A DNA stretch of 64,000 nucleotides from Chamaecyparis obtusa (lineage: Eukaryota > Streptophyta > Pinopsida > Cupressales > Cupressaceae). Below are positions 47,101 to 55,997 of the stretch, piece by piece. Made by a program: the position numbers and the translations under genes. The stretch is taken from assembly GCA_027943335.1 (NCBI GenBank), contig BSBK01001537.1, positions 1,506,501 through 1,570,500 on the forward strand. Reading direction: 5' to 3'. The notes beneath the pieces are model-generated. The model saw only the letters and a list, made by a program, of their open reading frames with translations, made no database searches and was not told the origin of the DNA. The number at the start of each line of letters is the position of its first letter. Positions within the stretch are counted from its first letter, which is position 1.

Positions 47101-50100
47101 CTTCGGTTATTGCTTGCACATTGATATGCATCCATTGATGGTGTTAATGTAATGGTAATAGTTTGAACACCTTACATTTCCCTTAGAAGATCACACTAGC
47201 TTGGTGGAGCTGATGACAAGATCAAGTCTAGTAGAGTCACAATGACATTCATAGTTTCTTGCATTCTATGAGTAGAATAGCTTTCCTTAACACTTGTCCC
47301 TTTGCAATTTGTTTGGTTAGAATTAGTTGAAGTTGAAATCCATTGAATGACAAACGTAAGTCCCTTTGCAATTTTGTCTCATAGTACTGAAACTATAAGA
47401 ATTCACACCATTATAACTGAGTGAAAGTCCACAACTGGAAAGAACCTTTTCCTTGGGGTTGTCTCATTTGATCACGCAATCCGTATACATTGTTTAGCAT
47501 ATGAGCTTCCTTGTTTAAGGGAGTTGGAGATTTGGTGTTTCATTTGGAATACAAAGTATTCGATTTTGGATATTGAAGTGGCCATAAAACTCACATCAAC
47601 GCCTCCCTGCTTCTTCTATTCAGATGCCAAATGATGCCAGCAATCTTTCTTCATGTGAGCATACTTGTGGCAATAGTTGCATTGAATGTTCTTCCTCTTG
47701 GAGTTGTCCTGGGATTGACCAGAGCCTTTCTGTCATGAAAACAGATTGTTTCCTTTGCCCTGAGCAGAGGAGTTCACTATGAAGGCTTGTTTTGTGGATG
47801 ATGAACTAGCACCGCTACTGAACTCCCATTTCCATCAATCCCGCTGCAAAAGTTTGCTGCAAAGATCTGAAAACTTCAAGTCAACATTAGTTGAGGTAAC
47901 ATTGAGCGTCTAAATAAAGTGCTCAGAAGACTTTGGTAGACTTTTCAGAGTGATGACTATCATATCTTCTTCCTCCATTGTTCGGCTAATCGCCTCCAAC
48001 TAATCGCAAATGTCTTTGATTTTTGTGAGATGCTCCTATAGGGACATCTACTCATCCGTCATGATCGAGAAAAACATTTTCTTCAGTAAGAACACACGAC
48101 TCTTGTCGGATGTTTCATGTAGGCCCTTTAAATATTCCCATATTTCAGCAACACTCTTGACTGAGGGTACTTGAGGCAGTCTCGTTGGTGACTGCCAAAT
48201 TAATGAGGTTCACAACTTCCTGATTCTGCTCATCAAATGTATCTTGATCTTGATCTGGGATTGTAGGAAGAGTAGACTTGCCCAAAACAATCGAACACCG
48301 ATATTTAAAACTTGTCATCATTCGTTTCTTCTAGGTGTTGTAGTTGTGGTCATTGAACTTCTAATTGCCTTTCAGCATTATGTTGGTCAAATAAGCCATC
48401 TTTCACACTTTTCAAGGCATAAATCTCAATGGATGAAACCCAAGGCACAAATCCCAACACACAGAAAACAAAGGTAGGTTTAGTAGCATGAATTCCAAGG
48501 CTGAAAAGAAATGATCATGCTGAAAATTTAGAAATATTTCTGCAGACCCTAGGTCAAAATGCCACGAACAAACTGAAAACTGCCACAAATGGGTTTAGGA
48601 ACCCTAGCTGCAGAAATATAGCCTGCCCGTCGTTTTGGACGTCATTTTTGCATCTATCACGAACATGATATTCTTGTTTACACAAAAAGAAATAGTGTCT
48701 CTGACATGCTTCTCTGTATACAAGTAGTAAATCCTCAGAGATCTAGTTAATGTTAGTCTTATAGAATTCTGCTGGTAGGCTATCATCACCAGGCAATTTG
48801 TCATTTTCCAATGTCCTTATTGCATTTTGAATCTCTATGAGGTATATATCGTTATCTAGTGCCTAAGAATCCTCCTAAGTTACCTTGTTAGGGATGGTGG
48901 ATTCACAAAACTTCCTTGCTTCATCACAGTAGTTGTCCTTGTCTTTTGCAATAAACAATTTCTTGTATAATTCCATAAACATATTTTTGATTCCATCTTG
49001 AGTCAATGAGTTTGACTCAAAAACTACACAGTCGAATCCTGATAGCAATATCACAATTTGACTTGTTGTGGAAAATATGTCCTACTTATCAGTATGTATC
49101 CCATCAGATATCTTGCTAATATTTTATTTGGTTTGCTTACTTCTCATCATGTTGAAGAAGAATTAGACCGCTTGTCCCCATTCTTCATCCAATTGAGTTT
49201 TGATCTGATTCTCTTTCTTTAATCTTTTGATTTTGTAATCTTCTAAGAGCATTTCTGACTTCTACCAGAGTACTATTGGTGCCAATATCCGTGGGGTGAT
49301 TGTGCATTTGATTTTCTAGCTCAAAACGTTCATCATTCTGGACAGATTTCTTTGTCCTATTTTCGAAGGCTCTCTCTCTTTGCCTGTAGTTTGCAGAAGT
49401 ATCTTCCAGCTATTAACATTCGTATTCCACCCGTCAATAGCTGAAACATCTTTGAGCATGCATTGATTGATCTGCCTAAGCATGAGGATTGCATTACAAC
49501 AGTCCTCATCCTTAACCAGCTCCACATTGAGCAGGAATCTATCAGATTTACAGTGTGTTTGAGCTTCTTGATTGAGAATTTGAATCTTAGCCAAAATAGG
49601 ATGGTGATCTGAGAGAGTGGAGTGGTGCATCCCGACTCCACAGTCCCTTGTTTCACTAATAAAACTAAATTTGTCTTTGTTCCCATAAGGTCTGTGTAAT
49701 CTGCTGTAGATCCTTTTTCGCGCTTGCTGAAAGTTACACCAGTGAACCAGATACTGTGGTGATCTTTCTTTCTATTCTCTAGGGGATCAAATAGTTGAAG
49801 TCTAGACCAATAAAAAAGTTCATTTCCTTTCCATTCTAACTTATTGACCCCTTGTTTGTCATCATGTCTCTCAATCATGTTAAAGTTTCCCCCTAGGACC
49901 AAGGGGATGTCATTTAGCAAAAATAAGTATTTCCATAATTCAATTCTCTTTCTAATTATTAGAAGCATAGGTTGAACAAAACCAACATCAGATTCATTCA
50001 TTTCAACAATGATCCAAACTGCCCTATTACATGGGGAGATGCCCATATCTTTAACTTGATGTGCCCATTTATTAGCAAGAAGAATGGTAGTACCCCCTTT

Positions 50101-53100
50101 GCCTCTAGCATGTATGGCGGTAAAGTAGATGGCATCTCTCCATATGCATTTAAAACTGATGCCTAACACAATATATGTGGGTTTTACTTGTTGGAGGAAG
50201 ACAATGTCTTTATTTCTCACGGAGTTAATCAATCTCTTGAATACATATTTCCTTTCAGGAGATTCTGGCCTCTTGACATTCTAAGAAATACATTGTATAC
50301 CCATAAGTAACATTATTCAGCAGTGTCTATGTTCACTTTAAGCTATCAAAGCATTTATGTAGGCTAGTGTCTATTTCCTTCCTCTTGGAGTTAGGACTTG
50401 GTGAATCCACTGTTCTGAGTTTCCTTTTATGCATCACAAGGCTTTGAATCTCATTATCCAATTTTCTGTCAACCAATAAAGAACAAATTCTGGAAGGATG
50501 TTCGCTAACATAAGCATCCTTAGGCAGTTTAGCTTCAGTTTATTCTAGGGTAGCCAGAGGCTTTAGAGGCTTTTGGTAAGGCATGGTGGGGATAACAATG
50601 ATGGAGAGATCTTGTTCATTCAATATTGATCTTGAACTGGGATTGATATCAGAGTCTAGATCAGAATCAACATTGAGCTGTAAGGTGGATTCCATATACT
50701 TCCCCCCAACAATGTGCAATGCTCAACCATCCAAAACATGTTTAAGGGGGTCTAGCCCTGGACAATGAGCTGGCTTACTCAGAGATTAACATTGATAGAT
50801 TTATCACCATCCTCATCATCAACAAGAACACCAAACTTATTATGCAAACTAACCTCCTTAGGGCTATTATGGGTGGGGGGTCGAATCGAGGGTCCTTGAA
50901 GGTTTCCATTAGCCTTTCCAATGGTTTCCAATTCCTTAATAGTGGACTTAACCATAGATGGAGTTTCTCCTTGGTTATCTTTGACCACCTTGGCGTTTTT
51001 AGGTTTAGAACTAGAGGATTTAAAAATGACATAGATTGATTTATGGGAACTCAAGTTAGAATTTTTATTCCTCATAGAGAGTTTATCTTCTTTTCTTTGA
51101 ACAATATTTTTCCTAATATCATCCATAACAATATGTTGAGCATTCTTCTTGCAGGGTCTGCCCCTTTTGGGCTTTAAGGGGATGTTAATGGGCTGCCGAG
51201 GAGGCAGGAGTAGGGGAGAAGGAATAGGAGAAGCGGGTTTCAAAGTTGAGCTAGGAGGGGATGAAACAAGCTCAACAAGGGAATACACACCAAGCTGTTT
51301 AGCCCGACGAGAGGAGGGAAGGGCATCCTCAACCAAGGAAGGATAAATGGAATGAGGAGACTCAACATTGACCGGGGAGGAAGCCTTGGGGACTAGGTTC
51401 ATAGAGGGCTGCAGGAGCCATGATGGGGGACTTAGGGTTCCTGTTAGAGAGAATAGGACAATCTCTTTTGAGATGTCCTTCGCGAAAGTAGAGAAAACAA
51501 GCATTACTCCCACCTAGCATTTTCACTTCTCTTACAAAGCTACTCTAATTTAGAGAGATTTCAATTTTTTTGGGACCTCGACCCTTGGTGTGATTGAGAC
51601 CAAGACCCTCATGTCCAAATGTAGAAGGGTAACCCTAGGGTTGTCCATCCTAAGAATGTTGCCAATGGAAGCAAGAATTTGTGGGATAAATGACCATAAG
51701 AGGGGGCAAGCGTTTTTAATGGTGAGCCATCGAGGGCTTGAAAAATCCAATATTTCATTATTAATAGTGTTGGGCGACCATTTTAGGGCTGGAATTCCCA
51801 ATAGTCCAAAATTCCATTGGGAACAATTTTTTGTGGCTTAGATTCTTTGAAAAAAAAATGAATAAGCCTTTAGAAGGAGATTTGAATATTGAGTTTATTC
51901 AATCAGACATTCCTAAACTAGTCGTCTAAAAACTTCCTTGCAAGAACTTTGCTAATAGCTACAACAAGGAAAATCATTTCTTTTTGCAATCTAACTTTTT
52001 GTTTAAAAATTATTTCAAGCAAATTAGGGTTTTCTAAAATGGAGAGAGTTTTAGGGCAATAGGATGGACACTTAACATCTTTGCATCCATCATAGCTCAT
52101 GTCACAAAAAACCCTAGGAATAAACACATCCAAAGTTGGACAACTTATCTCCTCGCTTGTATCCGCTTCCTTGAAAAACTTAGGAGAGGCATTAACACTT
52201 GGTGCGTCGATTCCAAAATGATTGATGAACATATTATTCAAGCCTATCGTCACATCCAACATAAATGCTGAGTAGGACGAAGCTATTGTGTTTTGAATGC
52301 TCGAATACATGTATCTCTAGAGCTATCGCACAACAATAAGAAAAAAAATAACATAGAATCAATACAATAAGAAAGAAGAAAAGAGAGCAAGGTCAAGAAG
52401 GCCACTTATGTGGCTAGATACCTATGGTAGTCACACCCTTAGTCTTCCACACAACCCAATCCCCATTATGGTTGAACTCAAATGATAAATTATATATGTT
52501 ATATGGTTAAGATGATTATGAATATATGTCTTTAGCCCTAGTAGTAATGACTCATTTTATGAATTGTATCTTCAATAATTGCCTAACATGATTTTAGGAT
52601 CTCAACAAGGATCTATCTTGCTTTTAATTCTTTGGGTAAAGTTATATCTCTAACAATGTTATGTTTTTTAATAGAATTTGTGATTCTAGGGCAAAATATA
52701 GGGTAAATCTGAAAGGGGACATTAGAAAGAAGTTATACTCTTTGATCTTCTAGACTTCCAATTGGAAACCATTGTCCAACTCACATCCTTTGGGAGAATC
52801 AAATAGGTCACTCTAGCACCACGGCTTACTGCTCCACACATGGGATTGAAAACACCAATGTAGGTTTAGTAGTGGGTTTTGTGTTGGGAAACCATTTATG
52901 ATTTTTGCGTGATAGACACCAAGGGAACTTAAGTGATTTTTCTTAAGTATAGAGAAAGGTATAGAGAATCCTATGGGGCCTGTCAATTATTATTATTAGG
53001 GGAAAGGTATACAGAATCCTACAAGGAACCCCACAGAATTTAGTGATGACATCAAGCATCCTACCACCATGAAGTTAGGCCGATTTTTTTTATGTATTAG

Positions 53101-54166
53101 AATGGTGTAATCTAAAACAACATAACTTGTTCCAAAGCACATGTGGCAATAGAAAGTAGTAGCTTTCATAGTTGAATGGTTGCTACCACGGTTACTTAGC
53201 CACTTTAAACTCAATATTAGCCACAAAATCTCTAGAAATATCCTCCTCAATAAGGATGTGAGAAAACATTCTATGACGAAAATTGGAAGTCACATTCCTG
53301 GAAAAAATAAACTAAGAGTTAAAATGAGAAGCATGATTCAATCCAAAATTACAAGGGAAGATTAGTAAGCCTTAGCTGGGTTGACATTGGTTGAAAATAT
53401 TTCATTAAGGGAGACATCTGGGAGTCATGGCTTCATGAGTAGTGAATGCTTCACAACACTACATTTAATCATTTAAAATGAAATGTCCAATCTTTGTGGA
53501 TTCAAACATTGTGATTGTAATGTCACCAAATAATTATAAAGTGACTTAATTAAACTAATTGATTAATTTGTCCAAAAACTAGTTTGATGGTTGTTCGATA
53601 TATGTTTTGTGGTTTCATGCATTTATTAGTTTAAAAGTTCTGACATACTGATTACATGTCATGTTTCTGCCTCTAGTTTATAAAATTATGTATGTAAATC
53701 TATTGTCCTTTTTTGTTGTACAGTTGTATGTTGTCAATCCCACATATCATATTATGGTTGACATTATCTCAATCTCAGCTAATCAAATTATTTTGACACA
53801 CCACATATATCATTCTTAGTATCTTGTATATTTGGTCCATTTTTTGTCAGTTTGTGTATTCAATCCGTATGCCTTGTTTCAAAGGTCTGCTGTGTCATTT
53901 AACACAGGTTGAGTTAAATAGAAAACACCTTTTTGAACAAAAATAACTGTATTTATTTATCAGAGAAGAGAAAGTCATCCTCTCTTACTCATGCCATGCT
54001 CTATGTTGTTTTACTATGATCTAAATGACTAATTCTTAAATGACATTTTTCATTGTCTGTGCAGGTTTTAAGAAAAGACCATGTTGCTGCAGGCCTCTGT
54101 TGTATTCAACTCTTTCTCAATTCACCTCACCAAGAACAAGCACTTAAGCATCTGGAGCATGCAAAG
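25669..54166 (+). CDS. Plant spastizin/ZFYVE26-like protein, internal 15 exons (gene incomplete at both ends)
   Basis: Joined exons: 25669-26141, 26253-26603, 26723-26950, 27260-27350, 27616-27693, 27898-28188, 28307-28504, 28668-29153, 29314-29475, 29576-29905, 30012-30094, 30243-30347, 30433-30670, 32976-33341, 54065-54166. All introns are GT-AG, phases agree, and 1,194 codons are open without a stop. Blocks such as ADLVHEVISACVPPVFPPRS, KGAVSAALEVAESAGLS and DDSLSADAYLNVLYMPS are those of the land-plant homologue of ZFYVE26/spastizin (Arabidopsis At2g25730 type, about 2,500 residues). This part is the alpha-helical solenoid middle and C-terminal half. The animal protein works with spatacsin and AP-5 in lysosome reformation and autophagy; the plant role is inferred only. 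I see no FYVE finger here. The start and the last several hundred residues lie outside the window. Confidence 0.93.
26253..26603 (+). CDS. Spastizin-like gene, exon b
   Basis: It begins FPTLNRWIQMQANLHRLSDS and continues into a charged, disordered stretch (RLRESEGNESEEDDD). It ends FDWDNEVPYEEAVE with donor GTTCAT, a weaker donor than its neighbours. A 111-bp intron precedes it. Confidence 0.9.
26723..26950 (+). CDS. Spastizin-like gene, exon c
   Basis: It encodes IEEGKLLDALALSDR, LLQLLIERGEEAHL, and SSWQYCIRLRDKRLAANLAL, helical repeats conserved in the plant family. The junction codon with exon b gives Ser where other plants have Arg. The acceptor is TTTCTTACAG. Confidence 0.9.
27260..27350 (+). 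CDS. Spastizin-like gene, exon d
   Basis: A short exon encoding YLHRWELDKAMDVLTMCSCH, then a stretch ending in an RRE residue run. It has phase 2 entry and phase 0 exit, with donor GTATAT. Confidence 0.9.
27616..27693 (+). CDS. Spastizin-like gene, exon e
   Basis: A 26-codon exon containing RKQALQRCNHILCVEGRF and ending SWQE. It is flanked by TTTTTTCCAG and GTTCAT. It was identified from its match to the family and its in-phase fit between exons d and f. Confidence 0.88.
27898..28188 (+). CDS. Spastizin-like gene, exon f
   Basis: It encodes DPEGLALRLAGKGAVSAALE, LRRELQGRQLVKLLTADP, GGGPAEASRFLCSL and ALPVAMGAMQQLPNL. This is among the best conserved segments of the family. Donor GTATGA. Confidence 0.95.
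28307..28504 (+). CDS. Spastizin-like gene, exon g
   Basis: It begins VHFFLKRG and contains RWALGLRVLGALPLPWQQRC and SALHEHPHLILETLLM. It has 66 codons in phase 0 at both ends. The acceptor is the rather weak ATTTGTGTAG. Confidence 0.92.
28668..29153 (+). CDS. Spastizin-like gene, exon h
   Basis: 162 codons: LNEFPSLRDEHLILTYAAKA, a Ser/Arg-rich linker (TRSNFSNSLSNLQKEARRAF), a basic patch (NRKRKSSGLPPSQRVAWEAM), then the GIQEDR and HRYESAPDIILLK blocks. The basic patch could be a nuclear signal or a lipid contact; this is speculative. Confidence 0.95.
29314..29475 (+). CDS. Spastizin-like gene, exon i
   Basis: It encodes ALLSLCSDQSVAAKGALELC and GRAYHATETFVQ, the end of the helical region conserved in plants. 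54 codons, phase 0 at both ends. Confidence 0.94.
29576..29905 (+). CDS. Spastizin-like gene, exon j
   Basis: 110 codons with a polar linker (SDTGSSSTGNQ), then TDELSELLAQADLWLSHAEL, LLQSLLGSGVVASLDDVADK and DERYSMAVYTCKKCK. The two CxxC cysteines of the last block are conserved in plants but do not make a FYVE finger. Confidence 0.95.
30012..30094 (+). CDS. Spastizin-like gene, exon k
   Basis: It encodes IDAFPVWNAWGHALIRMEHY and QARVKF, with a split Lys codon at its end (AA|G). Donor GTATGT. Confidence 0.94.
30243..30347 (+). CDS. Spastizin-like gene, exon l
   Basis: It encodes QALQLHKGDPVHVIREIINT and an IEAGPPVDK segment. The exit codon is split (CT|G). Donor GTAAGT is the consensus. Confidence 0.94.
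30433..30670 (+). CDS. Spastizin-like gene, exon m
   Basis: It begins YDHLAKSAPTILDDSLSADA, then NVLYMPSSFPRSERLRR, a variable linker, and DGPRSNLDNARYMECVSYLQ. Donor GTAAGC. A 2.3-kb intron follows. Confidence 0.95.
30671..32975 (+). other. Intron m-n of the spastizin-like gene, 2,305 bp
   Basis: It is A+T-rich with no gene. It holds a short degenerate hexamer array near 32157-32205 and otherwise nothing I can assign. The acceptor is a long T run ending TTCAG. Confidence 0.8.
32157..32205. repeat. Degenerate TATCCG/TATCCA hexamer array
   Basis: About five tandem hexamers of the type TATCCG, TATCCA and TATCTG are followed by the inverted form GGATACGGATAC. Similar short subterminal arrays mark the hAT elements elsewhere in the window, so this may be a relic of one. 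No inverted-repeat ends or target duplication were found. Confidence 0.5.
32976..33341 (+). CDS. Spastizin-like gene, exon n
   Basis: 122 codons: YARVEILEFMFRHGHYKDAC, LLFFPPNAVPGPP, a short variable linker, LATDYGTLDDLCDLCIGHGA, and ICNYCETHRNFNHLYRFQ. Phase 0 donor GTTTGT. It is followed by the 20.7-kb intron. Confidence 0.95.
35177..36725 (+). mobile_element. Highly deleted LTR element (TRIM-like) inserted in the Copia RT
   Basis: It begins TGTAATGTCCCC and ends GGGTTATTACA, an imperfect inverted pair with TG...CA. The target ATAGA is duplicated at 35172-35176 and 36726-36730, and removing the insert rejoins the Copia YVDD codons. Near the right end, TGGTATCAAAGC (36642-36653) is a tRNA-Met primer site. 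The structure reads as a 5' LTR of about 1.46 kb, then the primer site, about 50 bases, and then only the last bases of a 3' LTR. It has no coding region. Confidence 0.75.
35861..36108. repeat. Tandem duplication, two 124-bp units
   Basis: The unit starting GAGTGTAGCTGCTTTAGTG at 35861 is repeated as GAGCGTAGCTGCTTAAGTG at 35985, with few differences through CTTATTGGTGAAGAA. It lies inside the LTR of the deleted element. Confidence 0.85.
38975..42650. other. Non-coding repeat-derived stretch in the giant intron
   Basis: I see no coding region. The part near 39100-39960 has an LTR-like look, and 39705-39935 contains about eight CCGAG motifs (ACCGAGCAC type). 41100-42650 is probably the 5' part of the LTR that carries the TATA box at 42709. 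Confidence 0.5.
40557..40921. repeat. Degenerate CTTGCCACAT repeats
   Basis: At least seven copies of CTTGCCACAT(A/G)A or close variants recur every 30-60 bases, often followed by CTTG or TTTCCGAA. The array is irregular, and expansion by slippage in an LTR is a reasonable guess. Confidence 0.6.
42951..47029 (+). mobile_element. hAT DNA transposon, 4,079 bp, with target duplication
   Basis: The left end is CAATGTTCCACGACTCG and the right end, read inward, CATAGTTCCAAGACTTGG. The 8-bp duplication GTCCATAC lies at 42943-42950 and 47030-47037. Copies A and B of the host repeat carry the site only once, which proves the insertion. Subterminal regions (42960-43125 and 46935-47015) are packed with GCCGAGTCC/GGACTCGGC motifs. 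The element carries its own transposase. Confidence 0.93.
43683..46586 (+). pseudogene. hAT transposase with BED finger, multi-exon, one frameshift
   Basis: The start is ATG 43683. Exon 43683-44275 has a BED zinc finger (CWHCRVTYNGEGINRLKYHL). Exon 44371 to about 44608 has TIMTDGWTDRRNRTLLNF (DUF659-type catalytic core with the first Asp). About 44709-44868 has CTDNAANY. 44952-45240 has PHIFWTPCAAHCIDLMLEDL. After a frameshift near 45238 the frame resumes with EEWTRSSYAKTTARAAMVDL. 45460-45867 follows, and 45989-46586 has the hAT dimerisation motif (SASGCERNWSMFEHIHSKKR) and an acidic tail. It cuts and rejoins DNA at the element ends. Only one clear lesion was seen, so it may be recently inactivated. 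Splice sites were assigned by eye. Confidence 0.88.
47620..48300 (-). pseudogene. Copia gag remnant
   Basis: On the minus strand near 47630-47700 the CCHC knuckle reads CNYCHKYAHMKKDC. Upstream, around 47930-48150, come UBN2-type gag residues broken by stops. It may be the displaced 5' part of the Copia whose pol lies at 34453-38972, since both are on the same strand and in the right order, with 8.6 kb of other repeats between them. Confidence 0.7.
49357..50232 (-). pseudogene. L1 ORF2 apurinic-type endonuclease
   Basis: The frame begins with MINSVRNKDIVFLQQVKPTY (the usual E..K catalytic region is QVK here). It continues with GGTTILLANKWAH, the GGNFNMI block (GDFN in active enzymes, here Asp is replaced) and a frame that breaks before the final SDH motif. 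It would nick target DNA for LINE insertion. The loss of the catalytic Asp fits a dead copy. Confidence 0.8.
50779..52310 (-). pseudogene. L1 ORF1 (DUF4283-type) with zinc knuckle
   Basis: 52310-51918 is the N-terminal part. It is joined through stops to 51801-51550 (NACPLLWSFIPQILASIGNI, then PRVTLLHLDMRVLVSI), the typical end of DUF4283 proteins. A knuckle REGHLKRDC follows near 51470, with its first Cys pair only partly kept. The part 51513-50779 is a low-complexity tail. It is an RNA-binding chaperone in active elements. Confidence 0.65.
54065..54166 (+). CDS. Spastizin-like gene, exon o (last in window)
   Basis: 34 codons, VLRKDHVAAGLCCIQLFLNS followed by HQEQALKHLEHAK. It matches the family directly after exon n, with phase 0 at both ends. 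It stands alone: 20.7 kb of intron upstream and at least 9.8 kb downstream. The next family block was not found before 64000. Confidence 0.93.
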
Positions 54167-55997
54167 GTTGTATTTTTTAAAATAAAGATCATTGTTTTGC
54201 TATACCCGCCAAGTTAAATGAAGCATAAAATACAACTCCTGATTTATTGTAGTATGTTAGTGCTAGTCATCTAAATAAATACTGCACTTATAAACTTTCT
54301 TTTTAAATCTTAGGAAATGCCAATTTGTCATGAAAACACATTTAAATTAGTCTTCCACAGTATCTGGCATTGGGGGATGAGTTCTGGGGTAACTATTTTC
54401 TTGCTCCCAATGTTTAGTGATGGTGAGCGGAGAGTTATTAACATGATATATAAAATTGATAATTAAATATTTAATTACAAATAATAGTATAAATTTTTGC
54501 ATTTTTTCAGTAATGGTAAATCTTTGGTTCAGAAATAGGGATTTGGGTAGGTAGGTATGGCCTTTTTTTGGTTGAATACGTTGTAGGTATGTCCATACAT
54601 AAACAATACAAAATACATAAATATAAGTATATATATGTTTTAGCCTAAAGACAAGAATTAACTTCAGATAGCCACATAACAGTCATTAGCTATATCAGGA
54701 GTGCGAGTTAAAATAAAAATCATACAAGATCTTATTTACATATTTTACTTCAGGTAACCTCCAAAACATAGTTGTTACCTCAATCTAAGTTACCGGGTTT
54801 TTTTACTTTACCACATATTTAGCAAAAACTTGATCTTGGTTCAGGTTTGGGTCTAGGATGGCCCGGGGTGGTTTGCCTAGGGGCTTAGGCTGGACCTTGG
54901 GTAAACCTAGGCAGTCTTGCCAAAAAAGCTTGAAAAAGTACCTAAAGCATTCTAAATAATATTAAATGGTCCACTGCACACTATGAGCTGCTCCTATCAT
55001 ACTTCAGCTGCAACGTACTGTTTGTGGTCCTAATGATGTTTACTTCTATGGCTAGTGGAGTTGCTCAACCGCCATGTTTACCCTGCAAGAGTGATTTAGG
55101 CTTGATGTAGGTTGCTCCCTTCCTTGTCATCTCAACTTGTCTTGTTGATTGTGGTAGCTTAGTGTGAGTGCTACCACAATGTGCACAACTCATCATTATT
55201 ACAACACTTAAAATATGGGTGAGTAGTAAGTATTTTTTTTGGCTATAAAATATGGGCTTTTGTTTTTTGCTACATAACGTAAGTGTAGATTCTGGTTACA
55301 TATGGCACTCCGGATCCTTCATAAGACATGAAACTGTCACATTCAATGAATAGGCCTCCCTCTATTATATTATCTTCTGCAGTTGCTATGTATAAATGGA
55401 TCAGAGGACTGGTGCATGCACAAAAAGAGATTTTAAATACTTGAATGTCCTTGACATGGGAACTAAACAAAGAAACCTATACATAATTGATATTTCTATC
55501 AAATTCTTCAAAGAGGATGAAGCACAACATTTCAGAATGCCCAACTTCATATCGATAGATAATTTAAAATTCAATGCGGCAGCCAATTTATTTAAACCCT
55601 TGTGTAGTTTGCCAATTGTAGCCAAGAAATGGTGAAAATGGTTCAGATAACAGTCATGAAATGACTTGTTTGGTTATTCACCTAGATGTCCTCATGCAAC
55701 ATGAAGGATCTGACTGCCACCGTGGGCATGGGGACACAACCAACTACCAAGCACCTATGTTGAAGACATTACTCTTGTCAATTGACTAGCTAGTGTCTTG
55801 GAGAAGAGAACCCATTGCCTCCCTTGGATCCATAGGCCGGCATGGTGTCCATGGTATGCGGCTTCAGTTTGGAGACTTATTTTTTCATATACTTTGCAAA
55901 ATTTTCCGCCACCCTATTGGCATCCTTTGTCTTTGTGAAATTCCTTTCTTATAATTTGCACTTTGAAGAACACAATTCTACTATCGAGAGGAGAGGG

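Larger units (their letters stand above)
42664..47240 (+). repeat. Repeat copy C: LTR-like sequence interrupted by a hAT element
   Basis: Flanks 42870-42950 and 47030-47240 together match, in inverted orientation, repeat copies A (6623-7070) and B (12463-12929). Upstream, CTATAAAAGGG at 42709 is a good TATA box, preceded by a 20-bp tandem duplication (AGAGCCACTCATTGTACT) at 42664-42701. It is probably the R/U5 part of an LTR. Full LTR edges were not found. Confidence 0.65.
48650..52310 (-). pseudogene. L1-type LINE, 5' part retained, reverse transcriptase truncated
   Basis: Read right to left: ORF1 from about 52310 with DUF4283-like sequence (51918-51550), a degenerate CCHC knuckle (REGHLKRDCPILSNRNPK, near 51470), a Pro/Ser/Lys-rich tail (51380-50779), then ORF2 from 50232. 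ORF2 begins with the endonuclease (VLGGNFNMIERHDDKQG, about 49870) and the RT N-terminal block LPGDDSLPAEFY (about 48770). The sequence ends before the RT catalytic YADD. Numerous stops and frameshifts show it is old. Confidence 0.8.
33342..54064 (+). other. Giant intron n-o, 20,723 bp, filled with nested transposons
   Basis: The donor GTTTGT at 33342 and acceptor TGTGCAG at 54064 join FNHLYRFQ to VLRKDHVAAG, which are adjacent in plant homologues. Inside are Copia, hAT, L1 and LTR relics in both orientations. The first 1.1 kb (to 34453) and the last 1.7 kb (from about 52320) contain nothing I recognise. Confidence 0.9.
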
